39,666 nucleotides of DNA from Siccirubricoccus soli (GCF_024178315.1 NZ_JAMZIK010000090.1:1-39666), one strand, 5' to 3'. Shown: positions 15,742 to 26,689, counted from the stretch's first letter. Notes: generated by a model from the letters alone, not told the origin. Numbers and translations: made by a program.

Positions 15742-16730
15742 CGCTTGCTCTCCCCGTGGGTCGTCTCGACATGGCCGCCGAATTGGAAGCGCATGGCGCT
15801 CAGCAGCTTCTCGCCGAAGGTATTGCTGCTACGCGAGCGGAACCGCGCATAGAGCGAGGCCGAGAGCACCAGCGCCGGAACGGCCTCCTCGATGGCAGCC
15901 TGGACGGTCCAGCGGCCCTCGCCGCTGTCCTGCACTTCGCCGTGGAAATTGGAGAGGTCGGCGTCCTCCGCCAGGGCCGCGGCGGAGAGGTCGAGCAGCC
16001 AGGAGGAGACGACGCTGCCGCGGCGCCAGAGCTCGGCAATGTCGGCGGTGTCGAGGGTGAAGCGCTCCTCCTCCGGCAGTGCCTCGGAGGCACGGTTGCG
16101 CAGGATGTCGAAGCCCTCGGCATAGGCCTGCATCAGCCCGTACTCGATGCCGTTATGGACCATCTTCACGAAATGGCCGCTGCCGGCCGGGCCACAATGC
16201 AGATAGCCCCGCTCCACCCGGGGATCGCGCTCCGCGCGCCCCGGTGTGCGCGGGATGTCGCCGAGCCCCGGCGCGAGCGCGGCGAAGATCGGATCGAGCC
16301 GCTCCACCGCGGCCTTGTCGCCGCCGATCATCAGGCAGTAGCCGCGCTCCAGCCCCCAGACGCCGCCGGAGGTGCCGACATCGAGATAGAGGATGCCGCG
16401 CGCCGCCAGCTCCCGCCCGCGCCGGACGTCGTCCTTCCAGAAGCTGTTGCCGCCATCGATGACGATGTCGCCGCGCCCGAGCAACCCGCCTAGCTTGGCC
16501 ACGGTCTCCTCCGTGACGCGGCCGGCCGGCAGCATCACCCAGATGGCGCGCGGCGGCGCCAGCTGGTGGATCAGCGCGGTGAGGCTTTCGGCCGGTGTGG
16601 CACCAGCGCCAGCAAGGTGCCGCACGGCCTCGGCACTGCGGTCGAACGCCACGCAGCGATGGCCCGCCCGCATCAGGCGCAGGCCGATATTGCCGCCCAT
16701 CCGGCCGAGGCCGACGATGCCGATGTCCAT
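15738..16730 (-). CDS. gnd: 6-phosphogluconate dehydrogenase, decarboxylating (short form)
   Basis: A 330-residue enzyme converting 6-phosphogluconate to ribulose-5-phosphate and CO2. The Rossmann loop is [31 protein letters not shown] and the catalytic [12 protein letters not shown] follow. The length fits the short, often NAD-preferring form rather than the 470-residue form. The ATG at 16730 has AGGAG 8 bases upstream. A GTG at 16757 overlapping the tal-pgi stop is an alternative adding 9 residues. The stop overlaps zwf. Confidence 0.94.
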   Translation of the reverse strand: MDIGIVGLGRMGGNIGLRLMRAGHRCVAFDRSAEAVRHLAGAGATPAESLTALIHQLAPPRAIWVMLPAGRVTEETVAKLGGLLGRGDIVIDGGNSFWKDDVRRGRELAARGILYLDVGTSGGVWGLERGYCLMIGGDKAAVERLDPIFAALAPGLGDIPRTPGRAERDPRVERGYLHCGPAGSGHFVKMVHNGIEYGLMQAYAEGFDILRNRASEALPEEERFTLDTADIAELWRRGSVVSSWLLDLSAAALAEDADLSNFHGEVQDSGEGRWTVQAAIEEAVPALVLSASLYARFRSRSSNTFGEKLLSAMRFQFGGHVETTHGESKR

Positions 16731-16753
16731 CCCGCCGCTCCCTGCCCTTCCGC

Positions 16754-19564
16754 TCACCCCAGCGCCCGAACGACCGCCGCCTCGAGCCGGCGGAGACCGG
16801 CCTCGGTGTCCAGGCCCAGATGCACCCGCAGCACCCGCCGCCCGCGCTCCCGCAGCACCTCCAGGTCGCCCTGAGCCTGTGCCGCCTCGACGATGCCGAA
16901 GCTGTACTTCTCTCCCGGTACCGGGAGATCCCGGGCCGGTGCAGCAGTGATCTGCAGGAAAACCCCGCTGTTCGGCCCGCCCTTGTAGGCTTGGCCGGTC
17001 GAGTGCAGGAAGCGCGGCCCGAACTCGGCAACGGTCGCCACGCGCCTCGCGTCGCGCACGGCCATCCTCATCCGCTGCAGGGCGGCGCGATGGGCCTCGC
17101 TCCGCTCGACATAGGCGAGCAGCGCGAAGTAGTCGCCCTCGCCGAGCTGGCCGAGATGCGCGCGGATGGCCGCGTCGAACCCGCCAGGCGCGACCTCGCC
17201 GAACACGGCCAGCCCGTCCTCGGTCAGTGCCGGCGCCTCGGCCGGCAAGGTGCCAGAGACCGCATAGGCAGCAGTCAGTGCGCGCGTCCTGACCTTGCTC
17301 GCCTCGACGTCCGGCTGGTCGAAGGGGTTGATGCCGAGGATGCTGCCGGCGACCGCAACCGCCATCTCCCAGAGGAAGAATGCCTGCCCGAGTTGCCAGC
17401 GGTCGGTCAGCGCGAGGCGCACCACCGGCTGGCCGGCGCGCGCCAACGCCTCCATCGGCGCATCCTGCCCGGCATCGAGCCGGAGGTGGGCGAACAGGCG
17501 GTCCCCGCCATAGGCATCAGGTGCGCCAAGCGTCTCGCCATCCACCGGGACGAGGCCGCGCCCGACCTTGCCCGTGCTCTCTGCGATGAGTTGCTCCAGC
17601 CAGGCACCGAGATCGGCCACCCCTGGCGAGGCGGTGAGCGTCACCTTGTCCCGCCCGGCACGGCCGAGCACGCCGAGCACGGCCCCCAGCCGCACGCCGG
17701 GGTTCTGCGCCGGCGGCACGTCTGCGCCACAGCTCCGCGCCATCAGTGCGGCGGAAGCGAGCAGGCGGCGCAGGTCGAGCCCCATCACCGCCGCCGGGAC
17801 CAAGCCGAAATTCGACAGCACGGAGTAGCGCCCGCCGATGCTGGGGTCGCCGGGGAAGACGCGGCGGAAGCCGTCATGTCCAGCCACCCGCTCCAGCTGC
17901 GAGCCGGGGTCGGTGACCGCGACGAAGTGTCGCCCGACCCGCTCCGGGCCGACCACCGCCTTCAGCCGCTCCCAGAAATACGCCTTGAGGATGTTCGGCT
18001 CGAGTGTGCTTCCGGATTTCGAGGAGACGATCACAAGGGTGCGCGCCAGGTCGCATCGCGCCTCGAAGGCGGCGATCTGCGCAGGGTCGGTGCTGTCCAG
18101 CACGAGCAGCTCGGGATAGCCCTCCTGCCGGCCGAAGGTTTCGGCCAGCACCTCGGGCCCGAGACTCGAACCGCCCATGCCGAGCAGCACGGCATGGGTG
18201 AAGCCCTCCTCGCGCAGCTCGCGCTGGAAGGCCAGCAGCGCCTCGAGATGGGCGCTCCGCTCGTCCAGGATGCGGAGCCAGCCGAGCCACCTTGCCTCGT
18301 CGGTGCCGGTCCAGAGCCCGGCGTCGCCGGCCCAGAGGCGGCGGATGCCGCCCTCGGCGCGCCAGCGCGCCAGTTCGGCTTCCACCGCCTTGCTTTCAGC
18401 CTCCGGCAGCGTCACCTCCAGCCCTAGCAGCCGGTCGCCGAGCATCGCTGTCCGCTTGGCGGCGACGGCGCCGAGCAGCTGGTCCGCCGCATCCGCGAAT
18501 TGCCGCACGCCGTCCGGCACCAGGCGCTGCGTCACAGCATCGAGATCGAGGCCCAGCCGCTCGGCCATGGCCAGCACCTCCCTTGCCTCGTCCAGCCCTT
18601 CGGTCAGCGAGGCGCGGGGACGGCCATGGTCGCGGAAGGCGTCCATGGTCGCGGGCGGCAGGGTGTCGACCGTGTCCGGGCCGATCAGTTCCTCCGCATA
18701 CATGACGTCGCGATAGGCCTTGTCCTTCACGCCGGTGCTGGCCCAGAGCAGCCGCTGCGGCATGGCGCCGCGCAGTGCCCGCCAGCGGGAACCGGCGGCC
18801 AGCTCCTGATAATGAACGTAGGCCAGCTTGGCATTGGCGATGGCGGCGCGGCCGCGCAGCCGGCGCAGCGCGTCGGACTCGGGGTCGCCAGCGGCGATGC
18901 GGCGGTCGATCTCCTTGTCGATCTGCGTGTCGATGCGGCTGACGAAGAAGCTGGCGACGCTGGCGACGTGGCTGATGTCCTCGCCGCGCCCGGCGCGCTC
19001 CTCCAGCCCCGCGATGAAGGCCTCGGCCACTGCTGCATAGGCGCTGCGGGCGAAGAGCAGGGTGACGTTGACATTGATCCCCTCGGAGGTCAGTCGCTGG
19101 ATGGCCGGCACGCCCGCCTCGGTCCCGGGGACCTTGACCATCAGGTTGGGCCGGTTGACCGCGCTCCAGAGCCGGCGGGCCTCGGCGACCGTCTCCTCGG
19201 TCCGCAGCGCCAGGTAGGGCGAGACCTCGAGGCTGACATAGCCGTCCACCCGGCGCGTTGCCTCGTAGACCGGCCGCAGCACGTCGCAGGCCGCGCGGAT
19301 GTCCTCGATCGCCAGGTACTCGTAGATCTCGACGGCGCCGTGGTCGCCCTTGGCGGCCAGCCGGCGGAAGCCCTCGTCGTAATCGGTACCTTCGCCGATC
19401 GCCTTCTCGAAGATCGCCGGGTTGGAGGTGACGCCCTTCAGCCCGTCGGCCTGGACCAGCCGATGCAGGGAGCCGTCGGCGATGAAGCCGCGCCGGATGA
19501 AGTCGAGCCAGGGCGACTGGCCGAACTCGGCGAGCCGGCGCAGAGGATTGGTGGTGCTGCTCAT
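16754..19564 (-). CDS. Bifunctional transaldolase / glucose-6-phosphate isomerase
   Basis: A 936-residue fusion. Residues 1 to about 370 are a transaldolase: [11 protein letters not shown] (46-56), SLEVSPYLA, and [11 protein letters not shown] with the Schiff-base Lys144, then [11 protein letters not shown]. From about 390 on it is a phosphoglucose isomerase: [26 protein letters not shown] and the segment with [11 protein letters not shown]. The transaldolase exchanges three-carbon units between sugar phosphates, and the isomerase links fructose- and glucose-6-phosphate. One polypeptide thus returns pentose phosphate carbon to the zwf substrate. This fusion type is known in several bacterial groups. 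It lies 111 bases after the GH15 gene and just before gnd. Confidence 0.95.
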   Translation of the reverse strand: MSSTTNPLRRLAEFGQSPWLDFIRRGFIADGSLHRLVQADGLKGVTSNPAIFEKAIGEGTDYDEGFRRLAAKGDHGAVEIYEYLAIEDIRAACDVLRPVYEATRRVDGYVSLEVSPYLALRTEETVAEARRLWSAVNRPNLMVKVPGTEAGVPAIQRLTSEGINVNVTLLFARSAYAAVAEAFIAGLEERAGRGEDISHVASVASFFVSRIDTQIDKEIDRRIAAGDPESDALRRLRGRAAIANAKLAYVHYQELAAGSRWRALRGAMPQRLLWASTGVKDKAYRDVMYAEELIGPDTVDTLPPATMDAFRDHGRPRASLTEGLDEAREVLAMAERLGLDLDAVTQRLVPDGVRQFADAADQLLGAVAAKRTAMLGDRLLGLEVTLPEAESKAVEAELARWRAEGGIRRLWAGDAGLWTGTDEARWLGWLRILDERSAHLEALLAFQRELREEGFTHAVLLGMGGSSLGPEVLAETFGRQEGYPELLVLDSTDPAQIAAFEARCDLARTLVIVSSKSGSTLEPNILKAYFWERLKAVVGPERVGRHFVAVTDPGSQLERVAGHDGFRRVFPGDPSIGGRYSVLSNFGLVPAAVMGLDLRRLLASAALMARSCGADVPPAQNPGVRLGAVLGVLGRAGRDKVTLTASPGVADLGAWLEQLIAESTGKVGRGLVPVDGETLGAPDAYGGDRLFAHLRLDAGQDAPMEALARAGQPVVRLALTDRWQLGQAFFLWEMAVAVAGSILGINPFDQPDVEASKVRTRALTAAYAVSGTLPAEAPALTEDGLAVFGEVAPGGFDAAIRAHLGQLGEGDYFALLAYVERSEAHRAALQRMRMAVRDARRVATVAEFGPRFLHSTGQAYKGGPNSGVFLQITAAPARDLPVPGEKYSFGIVEAAQAQGDLEVLRERGRRVLRVHLGLDTEAGLRRLEAAVVRALG

Positions 19565-19675
19565 GCGGAGGCTCCTCCTCGCTGCCTGTTCTCACGCCAC
19601 GCAGCCGGGCAGCGGGATGATGGCGTTCCCGGGAGATCCACGCCGCCGTGACGCCGAACCCGTCCTGCTCGGCAT

Positions 19676-22123
19676 TCACGGCGCCATCTCCGCCGAGAGT
19701 TGGGAAGCGATTTCGGCGTGCTGTGCCCGGTCTCGTGCGAGCGGAGGCGCGGTCGCCGAGGAGGGTGCCTCATCCGAGGCGATCACGATGGCCCGGTCCT
19801 GCTCGATCCAGCGCCCTGATTCCAGCTCCTGGATGGAGAAGACGATGCGCCGTCCGACCTCGAGGCCCTCCGTCGCCAGATCGGCCAGGTGCAGCCCGAG
19901 CGCGCCTGCCACTGTCGGCACGTCGCGCGGGTTCTGCCAATCGTCCAGGCCCCAATGGATCAGGGATGGGGTCTCCAGGGCGAGCCGCAGGCCCTGCCCC
20001 GCGCGGATCCAGCCCACTGGCATGCGCCGGGTCCAGTGGGCCCGGCTCGCGGCGGGCCGGTTGCCACCGTAGCGCAGCCAGACCGGCTCGGGCCGGTCGA
20101 CCGGCCGGCCCAGCTGCAGGCTTGCAGTCAGCTTCATGAACTCGGCATGTGCCCAGACCAGCGGCATGGCGGATCCGGAGGGCCGCCCCGGGAACAGCCG
20201 CTGCGCCGGGATGGGCGCTGCCTCCCAGACCTGCTCCGGGATGAGTCCGGAAGGGCTACCCATGCCGATCATTGCCCGCAGCAGGGCGCGGGCCCCCGCC
20301 GGGCGGCCGGCGGCGAGCTCGTAATGGCCGCGCTCTCCGGTCAGCAGGGGCCAGGCCCGGCCCCGGCCGGTGCCGTCGTAGGGACGGCCGTCCTCGTGCT
20401 CTCCGTAGCCATCGCCATTGTAGCGGTACCAGCTCGGACCGGCAGGCGTATCCACCCGGAGCATGGCGTCGACGAGCGCCAGTGTCGAAGTCACCGTCGG
20501 ATCGTCCGGACGGCGCAGCCCGAACCGGACCAGCTGCAGGAAGTCCGTGCCGATCAGGGTGTCCGCAGGAACCAGGCATTCGCCATCATGGTTCTTGACC
20601 GGAACCGGCTCCCGGATCGCCGCGCGGTCCTGGAATACCGTCGCCGGTGCGGCGCGCACATAGTAGCGCTCAACCCCGTGCCGGGCGACGAGTGCGGGAT
20701 GCCCGGCGGTGCACCAGGACTCGATCCGCTCGTTCCAGTCATCGGCGAGCAGGAGGATGTCGCGCCTCTCCTCCGCGCCGAGCAACTCGGCGCCGCAGAC
20801 CAGGGCGGCGATGGCGACGGAGAGGGTGAAGGTGTTGACGCCCGGCGTCTCCTCCCAGCGGTCCTGGTCCGTCGCCGGACCGTGCAGCGCGATGAAGCCG
20901 AGCGCCCTACGCACCATCGTGGACACCGCGATGCCGCCGAGCGCGTCGGCCTCCGCGAGCGCCGAGGCCAGAAGGACGGGAAACGCGACCTCGTCGAGCT
21001 GGGTGCCAAGCCAGCGCGGCCGGCCGCCGAGCCACTGATTCTGCGACCAGCGCCCGTCCGCCAGCTGCGTCGCGATCAGGTAGCGCAGGATGTCACGGGC
21101 GGCGTCCACGCTGCCGTAAGCGAGGAGCGCGCCAGCGGTCTCGACGAGATCGCGCGGCCAGACCAGGTGGTAGCCGCCGGTGTCGTCGCTGCTGTTGCCC
21201 CAAGGGATGCTGAGGCTTGCCACCATGGCACCCCGGAAGGTCTTGTCCTGGTGGGTCCGGAGCACCATGGCCGAGACGAGCACCGCGTCCCGGAACTCGC
21301 CATGGCACCGGCCCAGATCCAGGCTTTCGGCATGCCAAGCCTCCCAGCCCCGCACATGGCGGTGCCACACCGCGTCGAAGGGCTGGATCAGCGCCGAGAT
21401 CGCCAGGGTCGCGGCGGCTTCCTTGTCGCTGCCGAAGCCGAGCGCGAGCACCGCGGTCCGGCTCCCGAGCTCGCCGAGCAGTGCGATGTTCCCGGGGCCC
21501 GCCTGGTCGTAGGTCCAGGCCATGGCGCCGTTGGCGGCGAAGTCCTGCCATCCGTCGCTCGCCCCGACGAAGCCGGCGCTGGCGCGTCGCCACGCGTCGT
21601 GCTGCGAGACCGCGTCGGCGGCGGCAAGCGCGAGGGCGAAGGCGCCCCGCTCGGCGCAGAGCACCTTGCGGTCGCGGTTCATGAACACCTCGCCCCTGTT
21701 GTCCTCGCCGGTGCCACCGAGATGCGGCGCGAGCAGGGCATGGAGCCTGAGCTCGGGATCTCCGGTCAGGATCGCCTCGACCAGCAGCACATCCCTCTCG
21801 AGGTCGGGCGCGATCCGCAGGCTCAGCTCGAACCGGGCATGGCGATGCAGGATCTGCACCGCGGGAATGCCAGGGCCGGGAGTCGTCAGCGTGTAGTCCG
21901 CATTCCGCTTGACCTCGACCCAGAAGCCCCGGCCATCCGCGACGATGAAGCCGAGGTCGCGAATCTGCGGCATGTCGACATGCGGGAAGTAGACCTCGTT
22001 GACGATGCCGTACCCGGTCGTGAACCACAGACGGGAGGGGCCGAGCGCGGTCCCGACCATGTCCTTGGCGCTGCTGGTCCAGGTCGGCGGTATGCCGGGG
22101 CCTCCAGGAGCGTTCGTGGTCAT
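19676..22123 (-). CDS. Glycoside hydrolase family 15 protein (glucoamylase/trehalase-like)
   Basis: An 815-residue protein with an N-terminal beta-sandwich region (about 1-260) and a C-terminal (alpha/alpha)6 barrel, as in bacterial GH15 enzymes that release glucose from alpha-glucans or trehalose. The acid/base segments are DRWEETPGVNTFTLSV and GLIPEQVWEAAP. SDDTGGYHLVWPRDLVETA is the conserved substrate-site segment. There is no signal peptide, so it probably acts in the cytoplasm, for example on storage glucan or trehalose, feeding glucose to the adjacent pathway. The ATG at 22123 has GGAG 6 bases upstream; an ATG at 22135 is possible. A further domain follows the barrel (about 690-815). 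Confidence 0.92.
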   Translation of the reverse strand: MTTNAPGGPGIPPTWTSSAKDMVGTALGPSRLWFTTGYGIVNEVYFPHVDMPQIRDLGFIVADGRGFWVEVKRNADYTLTTPGPGIPAVQILHRHARFELSLRIAPDLERDVLLVEAILTGDPELRLHALLAPHLGGTGEDNRGEVFMNRDRKVLCAERGAFALALAAADAVSQHDAWRRASAGFVGASDGWQDFAANGAMAWTYDQAGPGNIALLGELGSRTAVLALGFGSDKEAAATLAISALIQPFDAVWHRHVRGWEAWHAESLDLGRCHGEFRDAVLVSAMVLRTHQDKTFRGAMVASLSIPWGNSSDDTGGYHLVWPRDLVETAGALLAYGSVDAARDILRYLIATQLADGRWSQNQWLGGRPRWLGTQLDEVAFPVLLASALAEADALGGIAVSTMVRRALGFIALHGPATDQDRWEETPGVNTFTLSVAIAALVCGAELLGAEERRDILLLADDWNERIESWCTAGHPALVARHGVERYYVRAAPATVFQDRAAIREPVPVKNHDGECLVPADTLIGTDFLQLVRFGLRRPDDPTVTSTLALVDAMLRVDTPAGPSWYRYNGDGYGEHEDGRPYDGTGRGRAWPLLTGERGHYELAAGRPAGARALLRAMIGMGSPSGLIPEQVWEAAPIPAQRLFPGRPSGSAMPLVWAHAEFMKLTASLQLGRPVDRPEPVWLRYGGNRPAASRAHWTRRMPVGWIRAGQGLRLALETPSLIHWGLDDWQNPRDVPTVAGALGLHLADLATEGLEVGRRIVFSIQELESGRWIEQDRAIVIASDEAPSSATAPPLARDRAQHAEIASQLSAEMAP

Positions 22124-22263
22124 GCGGCACTCCATCCCATCAACGACGGATCCTCTCGCCCGGCCATGCCCGGCGCGGGGTCGAACATCGCAGCGCGCCG
22201 GCTCGCCTGGACGGCCCTGATCCGGACCGCCAATGACTCCCGTGCCCGGCGGTTACGGAGGGC

Positions 22264-24240
22264 TCATCGGGCCGCCGCCATCGCGGCCGCCACGATCTGG
22301 TCCACCGACAGCTGGACATAGGCCAGGACATCCTCGGGCGTGCGCCCGCTCTTCGGGATGTTGTGCACGGCGAGTGCCCGCACCTGCGGCGCGTCATCTC
22401 CCGCCGCAGCGGCCGCCTCGGCCAGTTCGCTGCCGAGGCCGCCGACGTAGTTGTCCTCGACCGTCAGGATGACACCACCCGGCCCGGCCAGCGCCAGCAC
22501 CGCCCCCGTGTCCATGGGCAGCGCATAGGCATCGACCACGGCCGCCCCGACTCCCTGCGATGCCAAGCTGTCGGCCGCCTTGAGGCAGCTGTGCACGAGA
22601 TAGCCGGATCCCGCCAGTACGACGTGCCGGCTGCCTTGGCCGGGTTGGCGCAGCACCTTGTGCCCGCCGAACGGGAACTCCTCCTCCTCCCGATAGAGGA
22701 GCGGCAGGTCCGCCCGGACGGCGCGCAGGTAGCAGGCGCTCGGGAAGCTGGCCATCGCCAGCACCAGCGCATAGGCGCTCGCCGCATCGCTTGGGGTGAG
22801 CACCGTGACCGCGGGATTGCCGTGGCTGTCCCGGACATGCGCGAAGGCCCGCATGAATCCCACATCCGCCAGCGCCATCTGGCTCGGGCCGTCCGCGGCG
22901 AGGGTGACGCCAACATGGGTGCCGACCAATTTGAGGTTGGCGCCACCGATCACCGCCATCTCGATCTGATCGAAGGCGCGCTCGAGGAAGCGGCCGAAGG
23001 TGCTGACGAAGGGAATCTTGCCCCCGCTCGACAACCCGGCCGCTACGGAGACCATGTTCTGCTCGGCGATGCGCGCCTCGAAGTAGCGCTCGGGGAAGGC
23101 CCGGGCGAAGTCCTGAGCATAGGTCGAATTCTTCACATCGGCATCGAGCGCCACCACGGCCGGGTTCGCGGCCCCGAGCGCCTTCAGCGCCAGCCCGTAG
23201 GCACGGCGCGGCGACATGGCCTTCCTGCCGGTCACGGCCTCGGCGAGCTTCGGGTCGCCGCCGATAGCTGCCGCGAAGCCGGCCGGCTCCTTCGCCGATT
23301 GCAGCCCCGGGGATGGCAGCGGCGGCGCGATGCGGAGGGTCTCCTTGCTCGCCCTGGGATCGAAGCCAGCCACGCCGAGCTCGGCCGCGCGCTGGTCCAG
23401 CTCGGCCAGCACGGCGTCGAGCTCGCCCTTGGGCACAGGGGTCCCGTGATGGCTAATGCCGCCCAGCTGCGGCACGCCCCAGCCCTTGACCGTGCGCGCG
23501 ATGACGCAGAGTGGCCTGCCCGCGCCCAGCTCGCGCCGCCGGCGGAGCGTGTCCTCGATCGCGGCCGGGTCATGCCCGTCGATCGCCACCGCGGTCCAGC
23601 CGAAGGCCTCCGCCTTGCGCTGCAACTGCTGCCAGCCCTGGGCGGCGGCGACGAAGTCGCTCTGGCCAAGGGTATTGCAGTTGAAGATCGCGACGACATT
23701 GGTCAGCTCGTGATCGGCGATGAAGTCCATTGCCTCCCAGATCTGCCCCTCGCGCGCCTCGCCGTCGCCGATGATGCAGTAGACCACCTTCTCGATGCCG
23801 CCGATGCGTGCGGCGGCGCCGAGCCCGGCCGCCACCGACAGCCCCTGACCAAGCGAGCCGGTAGCGGCGTCGAAGAACGGGAAACCCAGCACGGGATTGG
23901 GATGGCCGTCGATCGGGCTGCGGATGTCGCGCAGCGCCATCAAATCGTCGGCGGTCATCGGCCTGGCGTGATCCCCGAAGCCAATCGTGACGCCGAGGTC
24001 GGCACAGGCGGCGTAGATGATCGGCACCGCATGACCCTCGGAGAGGACCAACCGATCGGAGCCAAGAGCAGCCGGATCATTTGGGTCCCAGCGCATCACC
24101 CGATACATCAGCACCGTGACCAGGTGCACCAGCGACAGGGCCGTCGTCGGATGGCCGCTGCCAGCCGCGGTGGTAGCGCGCACGGCCAGCTTGCCGAGCT
24201 CGATCGCCTTGGCTTGAACAGCCTGCTCTGGCGCGGTCAT
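22264..24240 (-). CDS. tkt: Transketolase
   Basis: A 658-residue thiamine-diphosphate enzyme that moves two-carbon units between ketose and aldose phosphates. The N-terminal GSGHPTTALS and GHPNPVLGFPFFDAATGSLG segments are substrate and cofactor contacts. IIGDGEAREGQIWEAMD starts the TPP/Mg motif, which closes with FNCN. The C-terminal half shows the pyrimidine-binding domain around FEARIAEQNMVSVAAGL with the catalytic Glu. The ATG at 24240 has GGAGGG 6 bases upstream and is preferred over 24267. It is the first gene of the minus-strand operon, 140 bases before GH15. Confidence 0.96.
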   Translation of the reverse strand: MTAPEQAVQAKAIELGKLAVRATTAAGSGHPTTALSLVHLVTVLMYRVMRWDPNDPAALGSDRLVLSEGHAVPIIYAACADLGVTIGFGDHARPMTADDLMALRDIRSPIDGHPNPVLGFPFFDAATGSLGQGLSVAAGLGAAARIGGIEKVVYCIIGDGEAREGQIWEAMDFIADHELTNVVAIFNCNTLGQSDFVAAAQGWQQLQRKAEAFGWTAVAIDGHDPAAIEDTLRRRRELGAGRPLCVIARTVKGWGVPQLGGISHHGTPVPKGELDAVLAELDQRAAELGVAGFDPRASKETLRIAPPLPSPGLQSAKEPAGFAAAIGGDPKLAEAVTGRKAMSPRRAYGLALKALGAANPAVVALDADVKNSTYAQDFARAFPERYFEARIAEQNMVSVAAGLSSGGKIPFVSTFGRFLERAFDQIEMAVIGGANLKLVGTHVGVTLAADGPSQMALADVGFMRAFAHVRDSHGNPAVTVLTPSDAASAYALVLAMASFPSACYLRAVRADLPLLYREEEEFPFGGHKVLRQPGQGSRHVVLAGSGYLVHSCLKAADSLASQGVGAAVVDAYALPMDTGAVLALAGPGGVILTVEDNYVGGLGSELAEAAAAAGDDAPQVRALAVHNIPKSGRTPEDVLAYVQLSVDQIVAAAMAAAR

Positions 24241-24956
24241 GGCGGCCCTCCATGGCCGACCGGACATCGCATGGCGCTATCCGATTGCGTGGTCAGGATC
24301 TGGAAGAATGGGCCAGCTTCGAAATGCCTGGAAGCTTGACTGAGCATGACGCTGCTCCGTCCGACAGCGCGATCATGAGGCGCTTCCCACATCGCAAAGT
24401 CCACGAAAGATATGAGCGCGAGATGTTTTGGCTCGCGACTGGCGTTTCTGCCAGCAGCTTCGGCGGGCCAGTCCAAGTGGATTCGGGCCAGTTCTGTGGC
24501 CGCGCGAGGGGGAGCACCACCCCGCAGGGAGCGGAGTCGGCGGGGCCGCCATCGCTCAAAGCGCGCGGCGGGAAGCGACCGGTCCCATCAGCCGATTGCG
24601 CGCCACGCTCGACGGACCTGTCAGGAAACGACGCACTGCTGTCCTGATCCGTAGGATCGTCTTCGTTGTCCAAAGCAGGTCACCACTGCCACATTCGGAC
24701 ACGCGCTTCCGATCAGGCGCCGTGGCGACATATCGATGCGACCACCGCTGGCCCCTTTCGCCGAGGCGACCACGATCGAGAAGGTCCGCTTCGCGAAGGC
24801 CACCTGGAGCAGTCGTGATGCGCTCAGGGCGAGCGTTGCGGCGGCGTGCGCGAAACCGCGCCTCACCATTCGCCGGCGAGAGGGCAAGGGCGTCGTTGGC
24901 GGAGGTCCACGAACGGTCGGCGGCGGTCATGACCAGTTGGGCGCAAGGAGCACGAG
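24241..24956. other. Divergent intergenic region, no recognisable gene
   Basis: About 715 bases separate tkt (minus) from the oxidoreductase (plus). Several open frames of 75-150 codons exist on both strands, but none has a convincing start site or a family resemblance. Promoters of both flanking operons must lie here, though I cannot place them. The mixed composition suggests it may be decayed coding DNA. Confidence 0.5.
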
Positions 24957-25946
24957 ATGAGTCCGAGCGATATCGTTGCCGAAGCGGCCGAAAAGCGGAC
25001 TCGTTCGACAATGATGGCTTGGCGTGTGCACGAGTTCGGGCCGCCAGAGATCATGACGTTCGAGCGCGTCCTGCGGCCCGAGCCCGGCCCTGGGGAGGTC
25101 CTGGTCAAGGTGGAAGCCGCTGGCGTCGGACCATGGGATGGCTGGATCAGGGCGGGAAAGAGCGCTTTGCCGCAGCCGCTCCCCCTCACGCTGGGCTCGG
25201 ACCTGTCCGGCGAAATCGTCTCTCTGGGAACCGGAGCTTCCGGGTTGCATGTCGGAGATCAGGTGTATGGCGTGACGAATTCGCGGTTCGTCGGGGCGTA
25301 TGCTGAGTACGCCTCGGCTTCCGCGGAGATGGTCGCGAACAAGCCCGCCGCGCTGACCCATGTCGAAGCCGCCTCCGTTCCTGTCATCGCCGTTACGGCC
25401 TGGCAGGCCTTGTTTGATCACGCCCGGCTCAAGGCGGGCCAGACGGTGGTCATCCACGGCGCGGCGGGGAATGTCGGCTCCTACGCGGTTCAACTGGCCC
25501 GTCGCGCGGGTCTGCGGACGATCGCGACCGTGGGGACCAGCGATATCCCCCTCGTGCGCGGCCTCGGCGCAGACATGGTGATCGACTACCGGGCTCAGCG
25601 CTTCGATGCGGAAGTTCGGGATGCGGACGCTGTCATCGATCTGGTCGGCGGTGACACGCAAAGCCGCTCGTTCCAGATCCTGCGTCGAGGCGGCAAGCTG
25701 ATTTCCACGGTGTCGAATCCGGATCAGCGACTCGCGGAGCGCCATGGCGTCGAAGCCAGCTTCTTTCTGGTCGACGTCACGAGCCGGTACCTGGCGGAGA
25801 TCGCTCGCCTCCTCGACAGTGGAGATCTGAAAGCAAGGATCGGGGCCATCCTGCCGCTCGCGGATGCGCGCGAGGCTCATCTCATGCTGGAAGGCGCGCG
25901 ATCTCAGCCGAAAGGGAAGATCGTGCTCGCTGTCGGAGCGAGGTGA
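24957..25946 (+). CDS. NADP-dependent quinone-oxidoreductase-like enzyme (MDR family)
   Basis: A 329-residue medium-chain dehydrogenase/reductase of the zinc-free quinone oxidoreductase type. The GroES-like N-terminal domain includes LRPEPGPGEVLVKVEAAGV and LTLGSDLSGEI. The Rossmann motif is VVIHGAAGNVGSYAVQLA. The cysteines and histidines of the catalytic zinc site are missing, as expected for this branch. AAGGAG 6 bases upstream fixes the start at 24957, although a Met-Met pair occurs 19 codons in. It probably reduces quinones or activated alkenes with NADPH. It leads a plus-strand cluster with an HD hydrolase and an MFS transporter. Confidence 0.9.
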   Translation: MSPSDIVAEAAEKRTRSTMMAWRVHEFGPPEIMTFERVLRPEPGPGEVLVKVEAAGVGPWDGWIRAGKSALPQPLPLTLGSDLSGEIVSLGTGASGLHVGDQVYGVTNSRFVGAYAEYASASAEMVANKPAALTHVEAASVPVIAVTAWQALFDHARLKAGQTVVIHGAAGNVGSYAVQLARRAGLRTIATVGTSDIPLVRGLGADMVIDYRAQRFDAEVRDADAVIDLVGGDTQSRSFQILRRGGKLISTVSNPDQRLAERHGVEASFFLVDVTSRYLAEIARLLDSGDLKARIGAILPLADAREAHLMLEGARSQPKGKIVLAVGAR

Positions 25947-26020
25947 TCGACAGACCGCCCCGGCGCGTTCGCGCGCCGGACGCGCCGCCAGTCCCTGCAG
26001 AGCTCCTGAAAGGACGAACA

Positions 26021-26689
26021 ATGACCACGCCACATCTCGCCCATGCCCCGGTCATTCCCGATTCGCTGCTTACGAAGGAGGCGACGGAGATCCTGCGCGA
26101 GCATTCCACGGACCTGCTCTTCAACCACTCGATGCGCGTCTACCTGTTTGCGGCCGAGCAAGGGCGGCAGAGAAAGCTGCGCTTCGACCCTGAACTCCTG
26201 TACGTGGCCGCCGCATTCCACGATCTTGGCCTGATCAGGAAGTTCTCGAGCCCGGACGAACGCTTCGAGGTCGACGGCGCCAATGCCGCCCGGCAGTTCC
26301 TCAGCGCCCACAACATCGCCGAGGAGCAGGTGCAGACCGTCTGGGAGGCAATCGCGCTGCACACCACGCCCGGCATCCCGAAATACATGCGCCCCGAAGT
26401 GGCGCTGCTCAATTCCGGAGTTCTCCTTGATGTTCTGGGCGTGGGGTTCGACCAGTTTCCTGCGGAGCTGCGCGAGGAGATCGTCGCCAAGTACCCTCGC
26501 ATAAACTTCAAGGAAGGCTTCGTTCAGGAGTACTTCGCCGGCTTCGCGCACAAGCCCGCAACCACCTATGGCACCGTCAATGCCGCCGTCTGTGAGCGCT
26601 TCATGCCAGGGTTCAAGAGCCCCAACGCTTGCGACCTGATCGCTGCTTCTCCCTTCCCGGACTCTCCGTTGCAGAGCCCGGCGTCATGA
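26021..26689 (+). CDS. HD-domain protein resembling cyanamide hydratase
   Basis: A 222-residue HD-fold metal-dependent hydrolase. Candidate metal ligands are His36 (NHSMRVY), His67-Asp68 (FHDLGL) and His114 (ALHTTPGIP). The pattern NHS, FHDLGL and ALHTTPG followed by PEVALLNSG resembles the Ddi2/Cah (cyanamide hydratase) group within the HD superfamily. The real substrate is unknown. AAGGA about 7 bases upstream supports the ATG at 26021. The stop overlaps the MFS start by 4 bp, so hydrolase and exporter are coupled. Confidence 0.8.
   Translation: MTTPHLAHAPVIPDSLLTKEATEILREHSTDLLFNHSMRVYLFAAEQGRQRKLRFDPELLYVAAAFHDLGLIRKFSSPDERFEVDGANAARQFLSAHNIAEEQVQTVWEAIALHTTPGIPKYMRPEVALLNSGVLLDVLGVGFDQFPAELREEIVAKYPRINFKEGFVQEYFAGFAHKPATTYGTVNAAVCERFMPGFKSPNACDLIAASPFPDSPLQSPAS

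Noticed and set aside
19889..22321. 810-codon plus-strand ORF opposite the GH15 gene
   Set aside because: High-GC antisense shadow rich in Arg, Gly, His and Gln, without motifs; the GH15 frame has catalytic segments and a ribosome-binding site.
22363..24339. 658-codon plus-strand ORF opposite transketolase
   Set aside because: Antisense shadow; the minus strand carries unmistakable transketolase motifs.
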